Source: Desulfatibacillum sp.
GTDB taxonomy: Bacteria > Desulfobacterota > Desulfobacteria > Desulfobacterales > Desulfatibacillaceae
Assembly (NCBI GenBank): GCA_016342355.1
Contig: JAEINP010000041.1
Coordinates: forward strand, 1-47,281
Direction of reading: 5' to 3'
DNA: 47,281 nucleotides
Position 1 is the stretch's first letter; each line of letters begins with the position of its first letter. Shown piece by piece: positions 33,657-42,562 of this stretch. A program made the position numbers and the translations under genes. Below the pieces are notes generated by a model, which had not been told where the DNA came from, made no database searches, and saw only the letters and a program-made list of their open reading frames with translations.

Positions 33657-34820
33657 TCAGGGCAGGGCGCCCTGGGGCTCGGTGATTAAAAATTCTCCCC
33701 GGGAGATTTGTTGCTTCAATATTCCGCAAATCTCCCGAGCCCTTACTATGCTGGAGAGAGGGGTTGTGGGTACGTCGTTTCCCTGGAAGCGAATGGTTCC
33801 GCTCATGAGTTCCCCGTAGCTCACCTGCTGCAAACTCTTGGCATTGCCGGTGGGATAATCGTTTCCATAATCCAGTATCTGAGTGAACAGGTCGTCGTTG
33901 GAAACCCCTGTATAAGCTGCCATTTCTTCGTTGAGGATGGGAATGGGAATGCCAAGGCCCACGGACAAGGACGGTCCGTAGCCCAAGATGCTCACGCCCA
34001 CCAAAAATTTGGGATCCATCTGTTTCAAGTCGCCTGTGACCATAAGGGTTCTGGCCGGTCGAACCGGCGCACCCATGGGCGTGGATTCCACATTGGGGTT
34101 GTGCTGGGATCCGTGGAAGGACACATATCCCGTGCCTCCACCCAGGAAAATCCGGGTGCCTATCCCTATGGTCTTGCACAGGGGGTCATTGAACAAGGGC
34201 GACAGTTGGCCCGAAGTGGAATAATTGGCGTTGGAACCCCTGGGCTTTAGTACGCCCATATAGGTGTAAACCGTTTTGCTGGTCAGGTTTATGGCGCAGG
34301 CATAGTTCTGGTAGGCGTTCCTGGGATTGCACAGGACCGCATAGGGCAGGTCGTCCAGGGTGACCATTTTTTCAATGCGCCTGCTGGGGTAGCACTGGGT
34401 GCCATAGGCCGTAGCCAGCAAATGCACCTTTTCTCCCGCAACCAGGTCGTGGATCACATGCCCGCCGCCATAGTTGAATTCCCCGGGGTGAACCCGGTTA
34501 AGGGGGTCTTCCTCACAGGGTTCGGTGGCGCCTATATAGCAATCCACGGCGGCAATCCCTCCGTAGGCAGGCACATTGTTGAGCCAGGTTTTGGAGGCCT
34601 TGATCCCGGGCTTGGAATGGCCGAAATTGATAAACGCGCCCGATGAGCACATGGGAGCGAATGTGCCCGTGGTCACCACGTCCACTTCCCGGGCTGCTTC
34701 TTCAGGACCGTTTTCCTTAACAACCTCCACCATTTCGTCGGCGGTTACCACCACGACCTTGCCGGCTTTTATTTTTTTGTTGATCTCAGCGTAGGTTTTA
34801 TTGATTTTGAACTTGCTCAT
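33657..34820 (-). CDS. DUF39-type homocysteine biosynthesis protein
   Basis: 387 residues matching the DUF39/HcyBio family. Blocks that identify it are TGTFAPMCSSGAFINFGHSK, AYGGIAAVDCYIGATEPCEED, FNYGGGHVIHDLVAGE, TQCYPSRR, and FLGGGTGYVSFHGSQHNP. In methanogens and sulfate reducers this family takes part in sulfide-dependent conversion of aspartate semialdehyde to homocysteine, with a ferredoxin-type partner. The conserved cysteine in MCSSGAF is present. I see neither a C-terminal CBS pair nor the NIL/ferredoxin partner in the window. The ATG at 34820 has GGAGA seven bases upstream; an in-frame ATG seven codons earlier is less likely. Confidence 0.85.
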   Translation of the reverse strand: MSKFKINKTYAEINKKIKAGKVVVVTADEMVEVVKENGPEEAAREVDVVTTGTFAPMCSSGAFINFGHSKPGIKASKTWLNNVPAYGGIAAVDCYIGATEPCEEDPLNRVHPGEFNYGGGHVIHDLVAGEKVHLLATAYGTQCYPSRRIEKMVTLDDLPYAVLCNPRNAYQNYACAINLTSKTVYTYMGVLKPRGSNANYSTSGQLSPLFNDPLCKTIGIGTRIFLGGGTGYVSFHGSQHNPNVESTPMGAPVRPARTLMVTGDLKQMDPKFLVGVSILGYGPSLSVGLGIPIPILNEEMAAYTGVSNDDLFTQILDYGNDYPTGNAKSLQQVSYGELMSGTIRFQGNDVPTTPLSSIVRAREICGILKQQISRGEFLITEPQGALP

Positions 34821-34916
34821 AATATTTTCTCCGAACATCACCCGTCACAAAAAAATGATAATTCTATTCCATGCTGGCTGACAGCCTGGAGGAAACCCTC
34901 TCGCAAGGGGTCTGTA

Positions 34917-36299
34917 TTACTGGACGGCTGTTTTAACAGCATCAATTTTTGACTCCACGTTGTTTTTTACCCAGGCGCCGTCCCACCATTCCACGGGGTT
35001 GACAAAGGTGTTGCCCACCAGCACCCCAAAGTGCAAATGATCTCCAACAGCCAACCCGGTACTCCCTGTGAGTCCGATAACCTGCTCTTTTTCTACCCTT
35101 TGTCCCACACTCACGTCAATGCGGGAAAGATGGGAATACTGGGTGATCAGGCCAAAGCCATGGTCAAGATACACAGTCTGGCCATATATGCCCTGGGGAC
35201 CGGCAAAAAGAACCATACCGGTGTTGGCCGCAGGTACGGGAGCCTGGGATAGGGATGCCAGATCCACTCCCAGATGCACCTGACGGTCCACGGTTTCTCC
35301 TTTATAACGGTATTCCCTCCGGTCTGCGAACTGGGCCCGGTTGGCCGAACCCGAAAGTCTGGCAAAGGCCCCGCTCCAATAGACCACGGGTCTGGATTGC
35401 TCGTATATGGTCGAGGCAATGGCATAATCCGCCATTCTTTGCTCCCCGTTGATTTTCAGATACCGGTCTATGAGGGGAATTGCCGGATCAACTCTTTTAC
35501 CAGCTTCAAACTGGGGCAATACGGTTTCCATGAACCGGTCCGATATATTGAGAACATCATGGCGAAAATTGCCCGGATTGATCAGATTGGAGAAGGAGGC
35601 CGCTCCTTGATTCCCTGCCACGTCCGTGGCCTGGACCATGATGCGGGTGTCAGTGGGCTGGTCATGGGCTACGGCGAAAAAAGCCATATAGATGTCCGGG
35701 TCGCTGAACCCTCCGGGATGGCCGGGAAAAAAGTTCTCGCCCACCATGACCCCGTTGCGTGTATCCTTTTCGGATATCCGATAAATGGCCAACCCCGCGC
35801 CTCCCTGGCGCAGATAATGGCGCTTGGACAGGATGGCGATGGTGGGAGGGGCCGTATCAATGATGAGGGGATACTCCTTGTAAAAGAGGTTGCCCTTGGT
35901 CCATCCCCGCAAAGACCGGTCCCGGGCGCTGACCCGCAGGATAGCCTCTCCATCACTGATTCCCAGCTTGTCCGGCTCCACGGTAAAGGAAAAAGAGTCT
36001 TCCTTGACCTTGCCAGGCCCCAGGAAAGCCCTGGCTGGAAAATCCCTGGAAAGGAGTTCCACTTCCTTTTCCCCGGGTTTTGTCAGGACAATCCGGATGC
36101 CTGCCAGTCCGTTCCCGGAATCGCTCAGGGCGCCTGAAAGGGTCGTGGTTAAACCCACATGGGTTAGGGGAGCATTCCATTTGACCAGGGGGGCATTTCC
36201 CTCCAGGCGTTGAAACAAGTACCAGCCTCCCGGAAGCAAAACCACGGCCAGCAATACCACCACCATAAAGCCAAAAAATCGTTTTCCCTTCTGTTTCAA
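34917..36299 (-). CDS. Membrane-anchored M23-family (LytM) peptidase
   Basis: 460 residues. Signal anchor at about 7-28, then a long periplasmic region of beta-rich, Ig-like character (about 40-310), then an M23 domain (about 325-440). Zn ligands are visible: HLGVDLA (His and Asp) and HLHFGV, with QYSHL between them. All catalytic positions appear present, so it could cut peptidoglycan cross-links; targeting partners are unknown. The start is TTG with AGGA about nine bases upstream. It is divergent from kdsA, so the 190 bases between hold two promoters, one of which I can propose. Confidence 0.85.
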   Translation of the reverse strand: MKQKGKRFFGFMVVVLLAVVLLPGGWYLFQRLEGNAPLVKWNAPLTHVGLTTTLSGALSDSGNGLAGIRIVLTKPGEKEVELLSRDFPARAFLGPGKVKEDSFSFTVEPDKLGISDGEAILRVSARDRSLRGWTKGNLFYKEYPLIIDTAPPTIAILSKRHYLRQGGAGLAIYRISEKDTRNGVMVGENFFPGHPGGFSDPDIYMAFFAVAHDQPTDTRIMVQATDVAGNQGAASFSNLINPGNFRHDVLNISDRFMETVLPQFEAGKRVDPAIPLIDRYLKINGEQRMADYAIASTIYEQSRPVVYWSGAFARLSGSANRAQFADRREYRYKGETVDRQVHLGVDLASLSQAPVPAANTGMVLFAGPQGIYGQTVYLDHGFGLITQYSHLSRIDVSVGQRVEKEQVIGLTGSTGLAVGDHLHFGVLVGNTFVNPVEWWDGAWVKNNVESKIDAVKTAVQ

Positions 36300-36384
36300 T
36301 ATTTTATCCTATTTTTTAGAGGGCCCTTTTTTCCCCGAAATATAACAGGTCAGGACCCTTGAATCAAGCCTTGTTTTTCCCAAC

Positions 36385-36413
36385 TTGACAATACCCGGGT
36401 AGCAGGATAAACC
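36385..36413 (+). promoter_or_regulatory. Candidate promoter of the kds-lpt cluster
   Basis: Perfect TTGACA followed after 17 bases by TAAACC (3/6 to -10). It lies about 80 bases before the kdsA ATG, in the divergent spacer. No sequence-specific operator recognised. Confidence 0.4.
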
Positions 36414-36492
36414 AAAATAAAGGTTCTCGAGCCTTGTAACTACTGACTTTCCAACAATTGGCATGCATTTTGACTAAGGATGTCCGGGTATT

Positions 36493-37311
36493 ATGACAAA
36501 GACATTTTCAATCGGAAACATTGAGGTGGGTGAGGGAGCTCCCTTGCTCCTTATCGCCGGTCCTTGCGTCATTGAGAACGAAGAAAACACCCTGGAAATC
36601 GCCACGCGCATTCAGGAAATCGTCAAAGGCCTGGATTTGAACTTTGTGTTCAAAGCCTCTTTTGACAAGGCCAACCGCACATCCATCGAATCCTTTCGTG
36701 GGCCAGGTCTGGTTCGCGGCCTGGAGATATTGGAAAAGGTCAAGCAATCTTTGGGTGTGCCGGTTATATCGGACATTCATTCGCCCGATCAGGTGGAGCC
36801 AGCATCCAAGGTCTTGGATATTCTGCAAATTCCTGCATTTTTGTGCCGTCAGACAGATTTGCTGGTGGCGGCAGGTAACAGCGGCAAACCCGTGAATGTA
36901 AAAAAAGGCCAGTTTGTGGGGCCATGGGATATGAAGCACGTTGCCGGAAAAATCATGTCCACCGGATGTGATCGGATTATGCTTACGGAACGGGGCAGCA
37001 GTTTCGGATACAATAATCTGGTGGTGGATTTCAGGAATTTCAGCATTATGCGCGATCTGGGCTTTCCTGTGATCTTTGACGCCACCCACAGTGTGCAAAT
37101 GCCGGGAGGCCTGGGTAATTGCTCGGGCGGGGACCGGGCCTATGTTCCCCTGCTTGCCCGGGCAGCCGTGGCTGCAGGGGTGGACGGCGTATTCTTTGAA
37201 GTGCATACGGACCCTGACAAGGCCCTTTGCGATGGTCCTAATTCTTTAACCATGGAAATGCTGGAGAGGATATTGCCCCAATTGGCGGCCATCAGAAAGG
37301 CCGCCGCCTGA
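36493..37311 (+). CDS. kdsA: 3-deoxy-8-phosphooctulonate (KDO-8-P) synthase
   Basis: Condenses arabinose-5-phosphate and PEP for the KDO sugar of LPS inner core. 272 residues with LIAGPCVIENEENTLEIA at the N-terminus, FKASFDKANRTS, CRQTDLLVAAG, LTERGSSFGYNNLVVDFR, FDATHSVQMPGG, and EVHTDPDKALCDGPNSL near the end. Cysteine in AGPC and the CRQTD and DP blocks suggest a metal-dependent-type member, but this is not certain. It starts the LPS cluster, followed by kdsC after 54 bases. Confidence 0.97.
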   Translation: MTKTFSIGNIEVGEGAPLLLIAGPCVIENEENTLEIATRIQEIVKGLDLNFVFKASFDKANRTSIESFRGPGLVRGLEILEKVKQSLGVPVISDIHSPDQVEPASKVLDILQIPAFLCRQTDLLVAAGNSGKPVNVKKGQFVGPWDMKHVAGKIMSTGCDRIMLTERGSSFGYNNLVVDFRNFSIMRDLGFPVIFDATHSVQMPGGLGNCSGGDRAYVPLLARAAVAAGVDGVFFEVHTDPDKALCDGPNSLTMEMLERILPQLAAIRKAAA

Positions 37312-37365
37312 TACCCTGTTAAGCGCGGCCTGGCATAGTCAATCATGGGTTGGAGGAATATACCA

Positions 37366-37902
37366 ATGCCCCATAATCTGGCGAGTACCTGGAAAATTCT
37401 GGAACAGGTGGAAGTTCTTCTCTTGGACGTGGACGGTGTGCTCACAAACGGGTCCATTACCTACGGCGATGCCGGAGGCGAGATCAAAACCTTCAGCGTA
37501 AAGGACGGCCTGGGTATTCGTATGCTTCAACTGGCCGGAATCCCCACGGGTATTGTTACCGGACGCAGTTCCCTCGCATTGGAAAAAAGGTGCGAAAACC
37601 TGGGTATCAAACATCTTTGGGACGGGGTTAAAAACAAGTCCCTGCTCATTGATGCTATTTGCAAAGACATGAAAACCCTCCCCGAACGCATGGCCTTTGT
37701 AGGGGATGATATCCCGGATCTGGGCATCATGGGCAAAGTGGGTGTGTCGGTGGCTGTGGCGGACGCCCACCCGGAGGTGGTACAGGCCGCCAGGCTGGTT
37801 ACCACCAAGCCCGGCGGGTGTGGTGCGGTTCGGGAGGTTTGCGAAGGAATCCTAAAGGCTAGGGGATTATGGGATGAGACGCGGCAAAAGGTTGCAGTCT
37901 AA
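37366..37902 (+). CDS. kdsC: KDO-8-phosphate phosphatase (HAD family)
   Basis: Removes phosphate from KDO-8-P. 178 residues with HAD motif I LLLDVDGVLTNG (about 19-30), motif II GIVTGRSS, and motif IV FVGDDIPDLGIM. No cap domain, as usual for tetrameric KdsC. The ATG at 37366 has GGAGGA about nine bases upstream; an ATG seven codons earlier is an alternative. It overlaps lptC by 29 bases. Confidence 0.93.
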   Translation: MPHNLASTWKILEQVEVLLLDVDGVLTNGSITYGDAGGEIKTFSVKDGLGIRMLQLAGIPTGIVTGRSSLALEKRCENLGIKHLWDGVKNKSLLIDAICKDMKTLPERMAFVGDDIPDLGIMGKVGVSVAVADAHPEVVQAARLVTTKPGGCGAVREVCEGILKARGLWDETRQKVAV

Positions 37903-38446
37903 CATTATGTATCTTTTGGCGGGATTTCTGGTAGCCCTGCTCCTGGGGCCTATGGTAGGACGCCTTTACATGAAGGACAGCGGTGGGAATAATGTTGCCC
38001 AGGGGTCTGAAATGGCCCAGGATTCCAGCATGGTGCTTACTAAGGTGCACCATGAAGCGGTCCGGGACGGAGCCTTGGACTGGATACTGGAAGCGGCTTC
38101 GGCCCAACTCCAGGACATGGGGCGAAAAGGCAGGTTTTTTCGCCTCAATATATCGTTGTTCGACGCGGACAAGTCAGAGACCAAGGTCAATGCGCAAGAC
38201 GGGAATGTGGACTTTGTATCCAATGATTTTACCCTTGAAAACCTTGTGCGGGTGACCAATCAGTCTTATGTTTTAACCAGCGATAAGGTTGTTTATACCA
38301 ATGCCCAAAAAATGCTCCGCTCTCCTGGCGCGGTGAAGGTTGAGGGACCTTCCCTGGATGTGGTTGCGGACTCCATGGAATATGACCTGGAGAAAAAAGA
38401 GGCTATGTTTAAAGGAAACGTTGTCGCTATCATCGGAGGCACTTGA
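37874..38446 (+). CDS. lptC: LPS export system protein LptC
   Basis: 190 residues: N-terminal membrane anchor (about 11-29) and a periplasmic beta-jellyroll (LDWILEAASAQLQD, FRLNISLFDADK, KVNAQDGNVDFVSND, YDLEKKEAMFKGNVVAII). Family similarity is weak, as normal for LptC, but the position between kdsC and lptA settles it. Bridges LptB2FG to LptA. Confidence 0.85.
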   Translation: MRRGKRLQSNIMYLLAGFLVALLLGPMVGRLYMKDSGGNNVAQGSEMAQDSSMVLTKVHHEAVRDGALDWILEAASAQLQDMGRKGRFFRLNISLFDADKSETKVNAQDGNVDFVSNDFTLENLVRVTNQSYVLTSDKVVYTNAQKMLRSPGAVKVEGPSLDVVADSMEYDLEKKEAMFKGNVVAIIGGT

Positions 38447-38447
38447 T

Positions 38448-39056
38448 ATGTCGAACACCTTATGGCGATGGAATCTTGGGAATCCGGGGCGCATTGTCCT
38501 GTTTGCTGTTTTGATCTGGCTGGCGGCTTTGGTCCCGGCTTTGGCGGAACCCGATGCTTTCAGTGCTCCTGCCGCATCCATGGTTGGTTTTGATCTTTCC
38601 AAAGGGTCCATCCGGATAAAAGCCGATACCCTGGTGGCCAGCCAGGCGGAGAACATGGCCCGGTTTGAGGGCCATGTGGTGGCTACCCAGGAGAAAACCA
38701 TCATCAAGTCGGATACATTGAAAATTTGGTACACCCCTGCGCCCGGTGCGGATAAGGAGCAGGGCGCCCTGCCTTCCACTCAGGCGCTGGAGAAGATCCA
38801 GGCTTCCGGAAACGTAAGAATTACTAATGATTCCTTCACCTCCCAATCCGACCAAGCCATTTACACCCAAAAGGACGGAAACCTTGTCCTTACCGGGGAT
38901 CAGGCTGAAGTCATAAGCGGCAGGAATAAGGTCCAAGGCGCCACTATCACCCGGAGCAGGGAAGGTCTGTTGACCTTTGAAGGGGGCGTGGTGGCGGAAT
39001 TTTTCCCCGAGGAATCAGGGGCAGGAGAGAGCAAGCCCGCGCAAGAGGGTAAGTAA
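38448..39056 (+). CDS. lptA: LPS transport periplasmic protein LptA
   Basis: 202 residues with a Sec signal peptide (hydrophobic core LFAVLIWLAALVPALA, likely cut after Ala-Leu-Ala) and OstA-type repeats (GSIRIKADTLVASQAENMAR, FEGHVVATQEKTIIKSD, YTQKDGNLVLTGDQAEV, FEGGVVAEF). The ATG at 38448 has GGAGG seven bases upstream. It lies two bases after the lptC stop. The tail is polar. Forms the periplasmic LPS bridge. Confidence 0.9.
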   Translation: MSNTLWRWNLGNPGRIVLFAVLIWLAALVPALAEPDAFSAPAASMVGFDLSKGSIRIKADTLVASQAENMARFEGHVVATQEKTIIKSDTLKIWYTPAPGADKEQGALPSTQALEKIQASGNVRITNDSFTSQSDQAIYTQKDGNLVLTGDQAEVISGRNKVQGATITRSREGLLTFEGGVVAEFFPEESGAGESKPAQEGK

Positions 39057-39059
39057 CGG

Positions 39060-39782
39060 ATGGCAACCTTGCTTTTGGAAGACCTGGTAAAGGTCTACAA
39101 TAAAAAACTTACTGTGGACCATGTGACCATGGAAGTGACCAGTGGCGTCGTCACTGGGCTTTTGGGGCCTAATGGCGCGGGAAAGACCACAACCTTTTAT
39201 ATGGCCGTGGGCATGATCCCGGCTGACGGGGGCAGGGTGCTCCTGGACGGACAGGATTTGACCCATGATCCCATGTATGTCCGGGCCAGGAAAGGGTTGG
39301 GATATCTTCCCCAGGAAAGCTCGGTTTTTGGTAAGTTGACGGTTGCTGAAAATATCCTGGCCATCCTGGAAATCGGAAAAATGCCGAGGGTCCGCCGTGA
39401 GGAAAAAGTCAGGAATCTCATGGATGAACTGGGTATTGGGCGTCTGGCCGACCGAAAAGCCTTTCTTCTTTCCGGAGGAGAAAGAAGGCGTTTGGAAATA
39501 GCCCGGGCTCTGGCCACAGAGCCTTTGTTCATGCTGCTGGACGAACCCTTTGCCGGGATTGATCCCCTGGCTGTGATTGATATATCAAATATTATAAGGC
39601 ATTTGACAGCAAGGGGGATTGGGGTTCTTATTTCGGATCATAGTGTGAGGGAGACTTTGGGCGTTTGTGACACAGCCTATATTTTGAATCACGGTGCGGT
39701 GATTGAATCCGGTTCTCCCGAAAAAATTGCTTCCAGCGAGGTGGCGAGGCGTTTTTATCTTGGCGAGGGATTTACTCTGTGA
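39060..39782 (+). CDS. lptB: LPS export ABC transporter ATPase LptB
   Basis: 240 residues with Walker A GPNGAGKTT (about 36-44), Q-loop GYLPQESSVFGKLTV, ABC signature LSGGERRRLEIARAL, and Walker B MLLDEPFAGIDP, ending in the family YLGEGFTL tail. Powers LPS extraction with LptFG, not encoded in the window. Three bases after lptA. Confidence 0.97.
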   Translation: MATLLLEDLVKVYNKKLTVDHVTMEVTSGVVTGLLGPNGAGKTTTFYMAVGMIPADGGRVLLDGQDLTHDPMYVRARKGLGYLPQESSVFGKLTVAENILAILEIGKMPRVRREEKVRNLMDELGIGRLADRKAFLLSGGERRRLEIARALATEPLFMLLDEPFAGIDPLAVIDISNIIRHLTARGIGVLISDHSVRETLGVCDTAYILNHGAVIESGSPEKIASSEVARRFYLGEGFTL

Positions 39783-39878
39783 TAGGATTTTGGCATAAAA
39801 CATGCACGGGATGAAGGGCATCACCATCCTGCATCAGTCCAAATTGTTAGCGAACACAATCAGGCAGTCAGGAACCTA

Positions 39879-41339
39879 ATGGCATTGGAACTACGACAGC
39901 AACTTCGTCTGACCCAACAACTCATCATGACGCCCCAGTTGCAGATGGCTATCAAGCTACTGCAATTGTCCCATATGGAACTCTTGGACGTTATCCAGCA
40001 GGAAATGGAACAAAACGCGGCCATAGAGGAAGGGGACGAATCTGGGGGGGGAGATGATGAGGTCCCGGAAACCAGGAGGGACGACCCCCTGGATCTGGCG
40101 GCAAAGGACGCGACGCCTACCGAAGAAAAGGAAGTGGTCATTGAGGAACGCGCCCCGGACGATATGGATTGGAGCAACTATATGGACGAATATAGTGCTC
40201 CGGGACCTGCCGTATTTGAAAGTGAGGAAAGGGAAGCCCCCAAGTACGAGAGTTTTATAGCCAGAAAAGAATCCTTGTCAGAGCATCTCCTGTGGCAGCT
40301 TATGCTAAAGTTCTCCAATTCCAGCGAACAGAAAATTGGAGAAATGATTATTGGAAACCTCAATAAAGACGGATATCTTGACGCCTCTATTGAGGAGCTT
40401 GCGCAGGTAACCCAGGCGGAACCCATCCTGGTGGAAAAGGTTCTGGGGCAAATGCAGACCCTGGACCCGGTGGGGGTTTGCGCCCGTAATCTGAGCGAAT
40501 GCCTTTTGATCCAGATTCGCCATCTCCAGTTGGACAACTCGGTGGTGGAGCAGATTATCTGTAACCACCTCAATCATCTCCAAAATAAGAATTACAAGGC
40601 CATTGCTTCCGCCCTGCACATTTCCATGGATGAAGTGCTTATTGCCGTGCGCATTATCATGAGCCTGGAACCCAAGCCCGGGCGCCAGTTTTCTGACGAG
40701 GAGCCCCATTATATTGTTCCGGATATTTTTGTGTACAAGATCGGCGATAATTTTGAAATCGTCTTGAATGATGATGGCCTTCCCAAGCTCCATGTAAGCA
40801 ACTTTTATAAAAAAGCCATGCAAAAAGACGCCAATCTGCCGGAAGAAACCAAAAATTATGTGCAGGGCAAGCTCCGGTCCGCCGCATGGCTTATCCGTAG
40901 CATTCACCAGAGGCAGCGCACCATATTCAAGGTCATGGAAAGCATTGTCAAATTCCAGAGGCCTTTCCTGGACAAGGGCATTGCCCATCTCAAGCCCATG
41001 GTCCTCAGGGATGTGGCAGAAGATATTGAAATGCATGAATCCACCATCAGCCGGGTCACCACCAATAAATACGCCCACACCCCCCAGGGGATTTTTGAGC
41101 TGAAATATTTTTTCAACAGCTCCATCAACCGGGTGAACGGCGGCTCCATTGCCTCGGCGAGCGTCAAGGAGCGAATTCTCCAGATCGTTAAGAGCGAAAG
41201 TCCGCTCAAGCCGTTTTCCGATGATAAAATTGCCGCCATGTTGGAGGACAATAATATTCAAATCGCCCGCCGTACAGTAGCCAAGTACCGCGAAATGTTG
41301 GGGATTCTTCCATCCAGTAAACGGAAGAAATTGGCCTGA
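39879..41339 (+). CDS. rpoN: RNA polymerase sigma-54 factor
   Basis: 486 residues. Region I is glutamine-rich (LRQQLRLTQQLIMTPQLQMAIKLL, with later Gln/Leu), then an acidic region II, a core-binding domain and the RpoN box ARRTVAKYREML near the C-terminus. Directs transcription from -24/-12 promoters with NtrC-type activators. The lptB-rpoN-hpf-ptsN-rapZ order is widely conserved. A clear sigma-54 site precedes the pilin gene in the same window. Confidence 0.97.
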   Translation: MALELRQQLRLTQQLIMTPQLQMAIKLLQLSHMELLDVIQQEMEQNAAIEEGDESGGGDDEVPETRRDDPLDLAAKDATPTEEKEVVIEERAPDDMDWSNYMDEYSAPGPAVFESEEREAPKYESFIARKESLSEHLLWQLMLKFSNSSEQKIGEMIIGNLNKDGYLDASIEELAQVTQAEPILVEKVLGQMQTLDPVGVCARNLSECLLIQIRHLQLDNSVVEQIICNHLNHLQNKNYKAIASALHISMDEVLIAVRIIMSLEPKPGRQFSDEEPHYIVPDIFVYKIGDNFEIVLNDDGLPKLHVSNFYKKAMQKDANLPEETKNYVQGKLRSAAWLIRSIHQRQRTIFKVMESIVKFQRPFLDKGIAHLKPMVLRDVAEDIEMHESTISRVTTNKYAHTPQGIFELKYFFNSSINRVNGGSIASASVKERILQIVKSESPLKPFSDDKIAAMLEDNNIQIARRTVAKYREMLGILPSSKRKKLA

Positions 41340-41425
41340 CGGCAACGTTGTTAACCTTGTTGTCCCTTTAAAAGGAGTTAAAAGAAATCTAATTCAACCA
41401 TTTAACAGGCATCGGCCAAATGCCC

Positions 41426-41507
41426 AAACCCTTGTTTAAAAGGGTTTCCTTCGTTGCCGGTCCCCTGAAAGCGGCCGGCTTGGTACACAATGCGGGCTTA
41501 GCCCGCG
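41426..41507 (+). other. Hairpins in the rpoN-hpf spacer
   Basis: AAACCCTT and AAGGGTTT (41426-41447) form an 8-bp stem with a 6-nt loop followed by a very short T-run. GCGGGC-TTA-GCCCGC (about 41493-41507) forms a second hairpin. They may act as an inefficient terminator/leader before hpf, or stabilise RNA ends; undecided. Confidence 0.35.
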
Positions 41508-41533
41508 CAACCGAAATAAGGGAGGTCGTTCCT

Positions 41534-42076
41534 ATGCACACATCGGTTACTTTTAAGAACCTGGATCCCTCCGACGCTCTGCGTGACTACGCTAGCGAAA
41601 AACTGGACAGGTTTGACAAGTACCTGGACAACCCGGCCGAGGCAAACGTGGTATTGACTGTGGAGAAACATCGCCACATTGTGGAAATCAATGTGGCGGG
41701 AGACCGGCTTTCCATCAACGGAAAAGAAGAAACCGTCGATATGTACACCTCCATAGACAAGGTATTGGATAAACTGGAAACGCAAATCAAAAAGGGCAAA
41801 CAAAAAGTCAGAAAACGCCGGGGAGCCTCCCGGGACAAGGTCCGTCAGCAAGAGTCGGAGACCATCGCCGCCCTGGAACCGGATGACGATCCTCGTGAAA
41901 ACACCATCAGGGTGGAAACCATCGAATACAAGCCCATGGATGTGGAAGAAGCCGTATTGCAAATGGAACTGGTGGACAACCAGTTCATGGTTTTTACCAA
42001 CGCCAAAACTGGTCAGGTAAATGTGCTATACCGTAGACGAGGTAATAACCTGGGGCTCATTGAACCCATGATGTGA
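41534..42076 (+). CDS. hpf: Ribosome hibernation promoting factor, long form
   Basis: 180 residues: N-terminal S30AE/YfiA domain (about 1-100; FKNLDPSDALRDYASEKLDRFDKYL) and C-terminal dimerisation domain (about 125-180; KPMDVEEAVLQMELVDNQFMVF). The two-domain form makes 100S ribosome dimers in stationary phase. The ATG at 41534 has GGAGG eight bases upstream. A longer frame from 41420 has no similarity and overlaps the hairpins. Confidence 0.95.
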   Translation: MHTSVTFKNLDPSDALRDYASEKLDRFDKYLDNPAEANVVLTVEKHRHIVEINVAGDRLSINGKEETVDMYTSIDKVLDKLETQIKKGKQKVRKRRGASRDKVRQQESETIAALEPDDDPRENTIRVETIEYKPMDVEEAVLQMELVDNQFMVFTNAKTGQVNVLYRRRGNNLGLIEPMM

Positions 42077-42100
42077 AAAGGTTTGTAAGTGACTTGATTT

Positions 42101-42559
42101 ATGAAAATTCTTGATAACATAACTCCCGAATGCATGCTGTGTGACTTGCAGGCTCGGGATAAGAAGGGGATTATAGAGGAACTGGCTACCCCGGTGGCGC
42201 AAGCCGCCGGGGTTAAGGTGGAGGATATGGTTCGTGTGCTTTTGGAGCGGGAACGCCTGGGAAGCACAGGAGTGGGCAACGGTATAGGTATCCCTCACGG
42301 AAAAATGAAGGAACTCAAAAATCTGCACCTTGGATTCGGTATCAGCCGTCAAGGCGTGGACTTCGAGTCCATTGACAGGAAACCCACCCATATTTTCTTT
42401 CTTTTGGCGGTTCCGGCCGATTCCGCTGGACTGCATCTTGCCATGCTGGCCCAGATATCAAGACTCCTGCGAGACGAAGCCTTTCGCAAGCGCCTTATGG
42501 CCATAGATTCCCCCCAGGAAGTGATCCAAGCAATCGGAGAAGCGGATCAGGAGTTCTAA
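42101..42559 (+). CDS. ptsN: Nitrogen-PTS EIIA protein
   Basis: 152 residues; a PTS EIIA-type-2 domain. The phospho-accepting His is in GIGIPHGKMKEL (about residue 66). No EIIB or EIIC is fused. It acts in regulation, not sugar uptake: usual targets are potassium, nitrogen and envelope control. EI-Ntr and NPr are not in the window. Confidence 0.95.
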   Translation: MKILDNITPECMLCDLQARDKKGIIEELATPVAQAAGVKVEDMVRVLLERERLGSTGVGNGIGIPHGKMKELKNLHLGFGISRQGVDFESIDRKPTHIFFLLAVPADSAGLHLAMLAQISRLLRDEAFRKRLMAIDSPQEVIQAIGEADQEF

Positions 42560-42562
42560 ACC

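Noticed and set aside
36459-36476. TTGGCATGCATTTTGACT upstream of kdsA as a sigma-54 promoter
   Set aside because: The GC of the -12 element is replaced by GA, and the cluster is housekeeping; the TTGACA-based promoter nearby is preferred.
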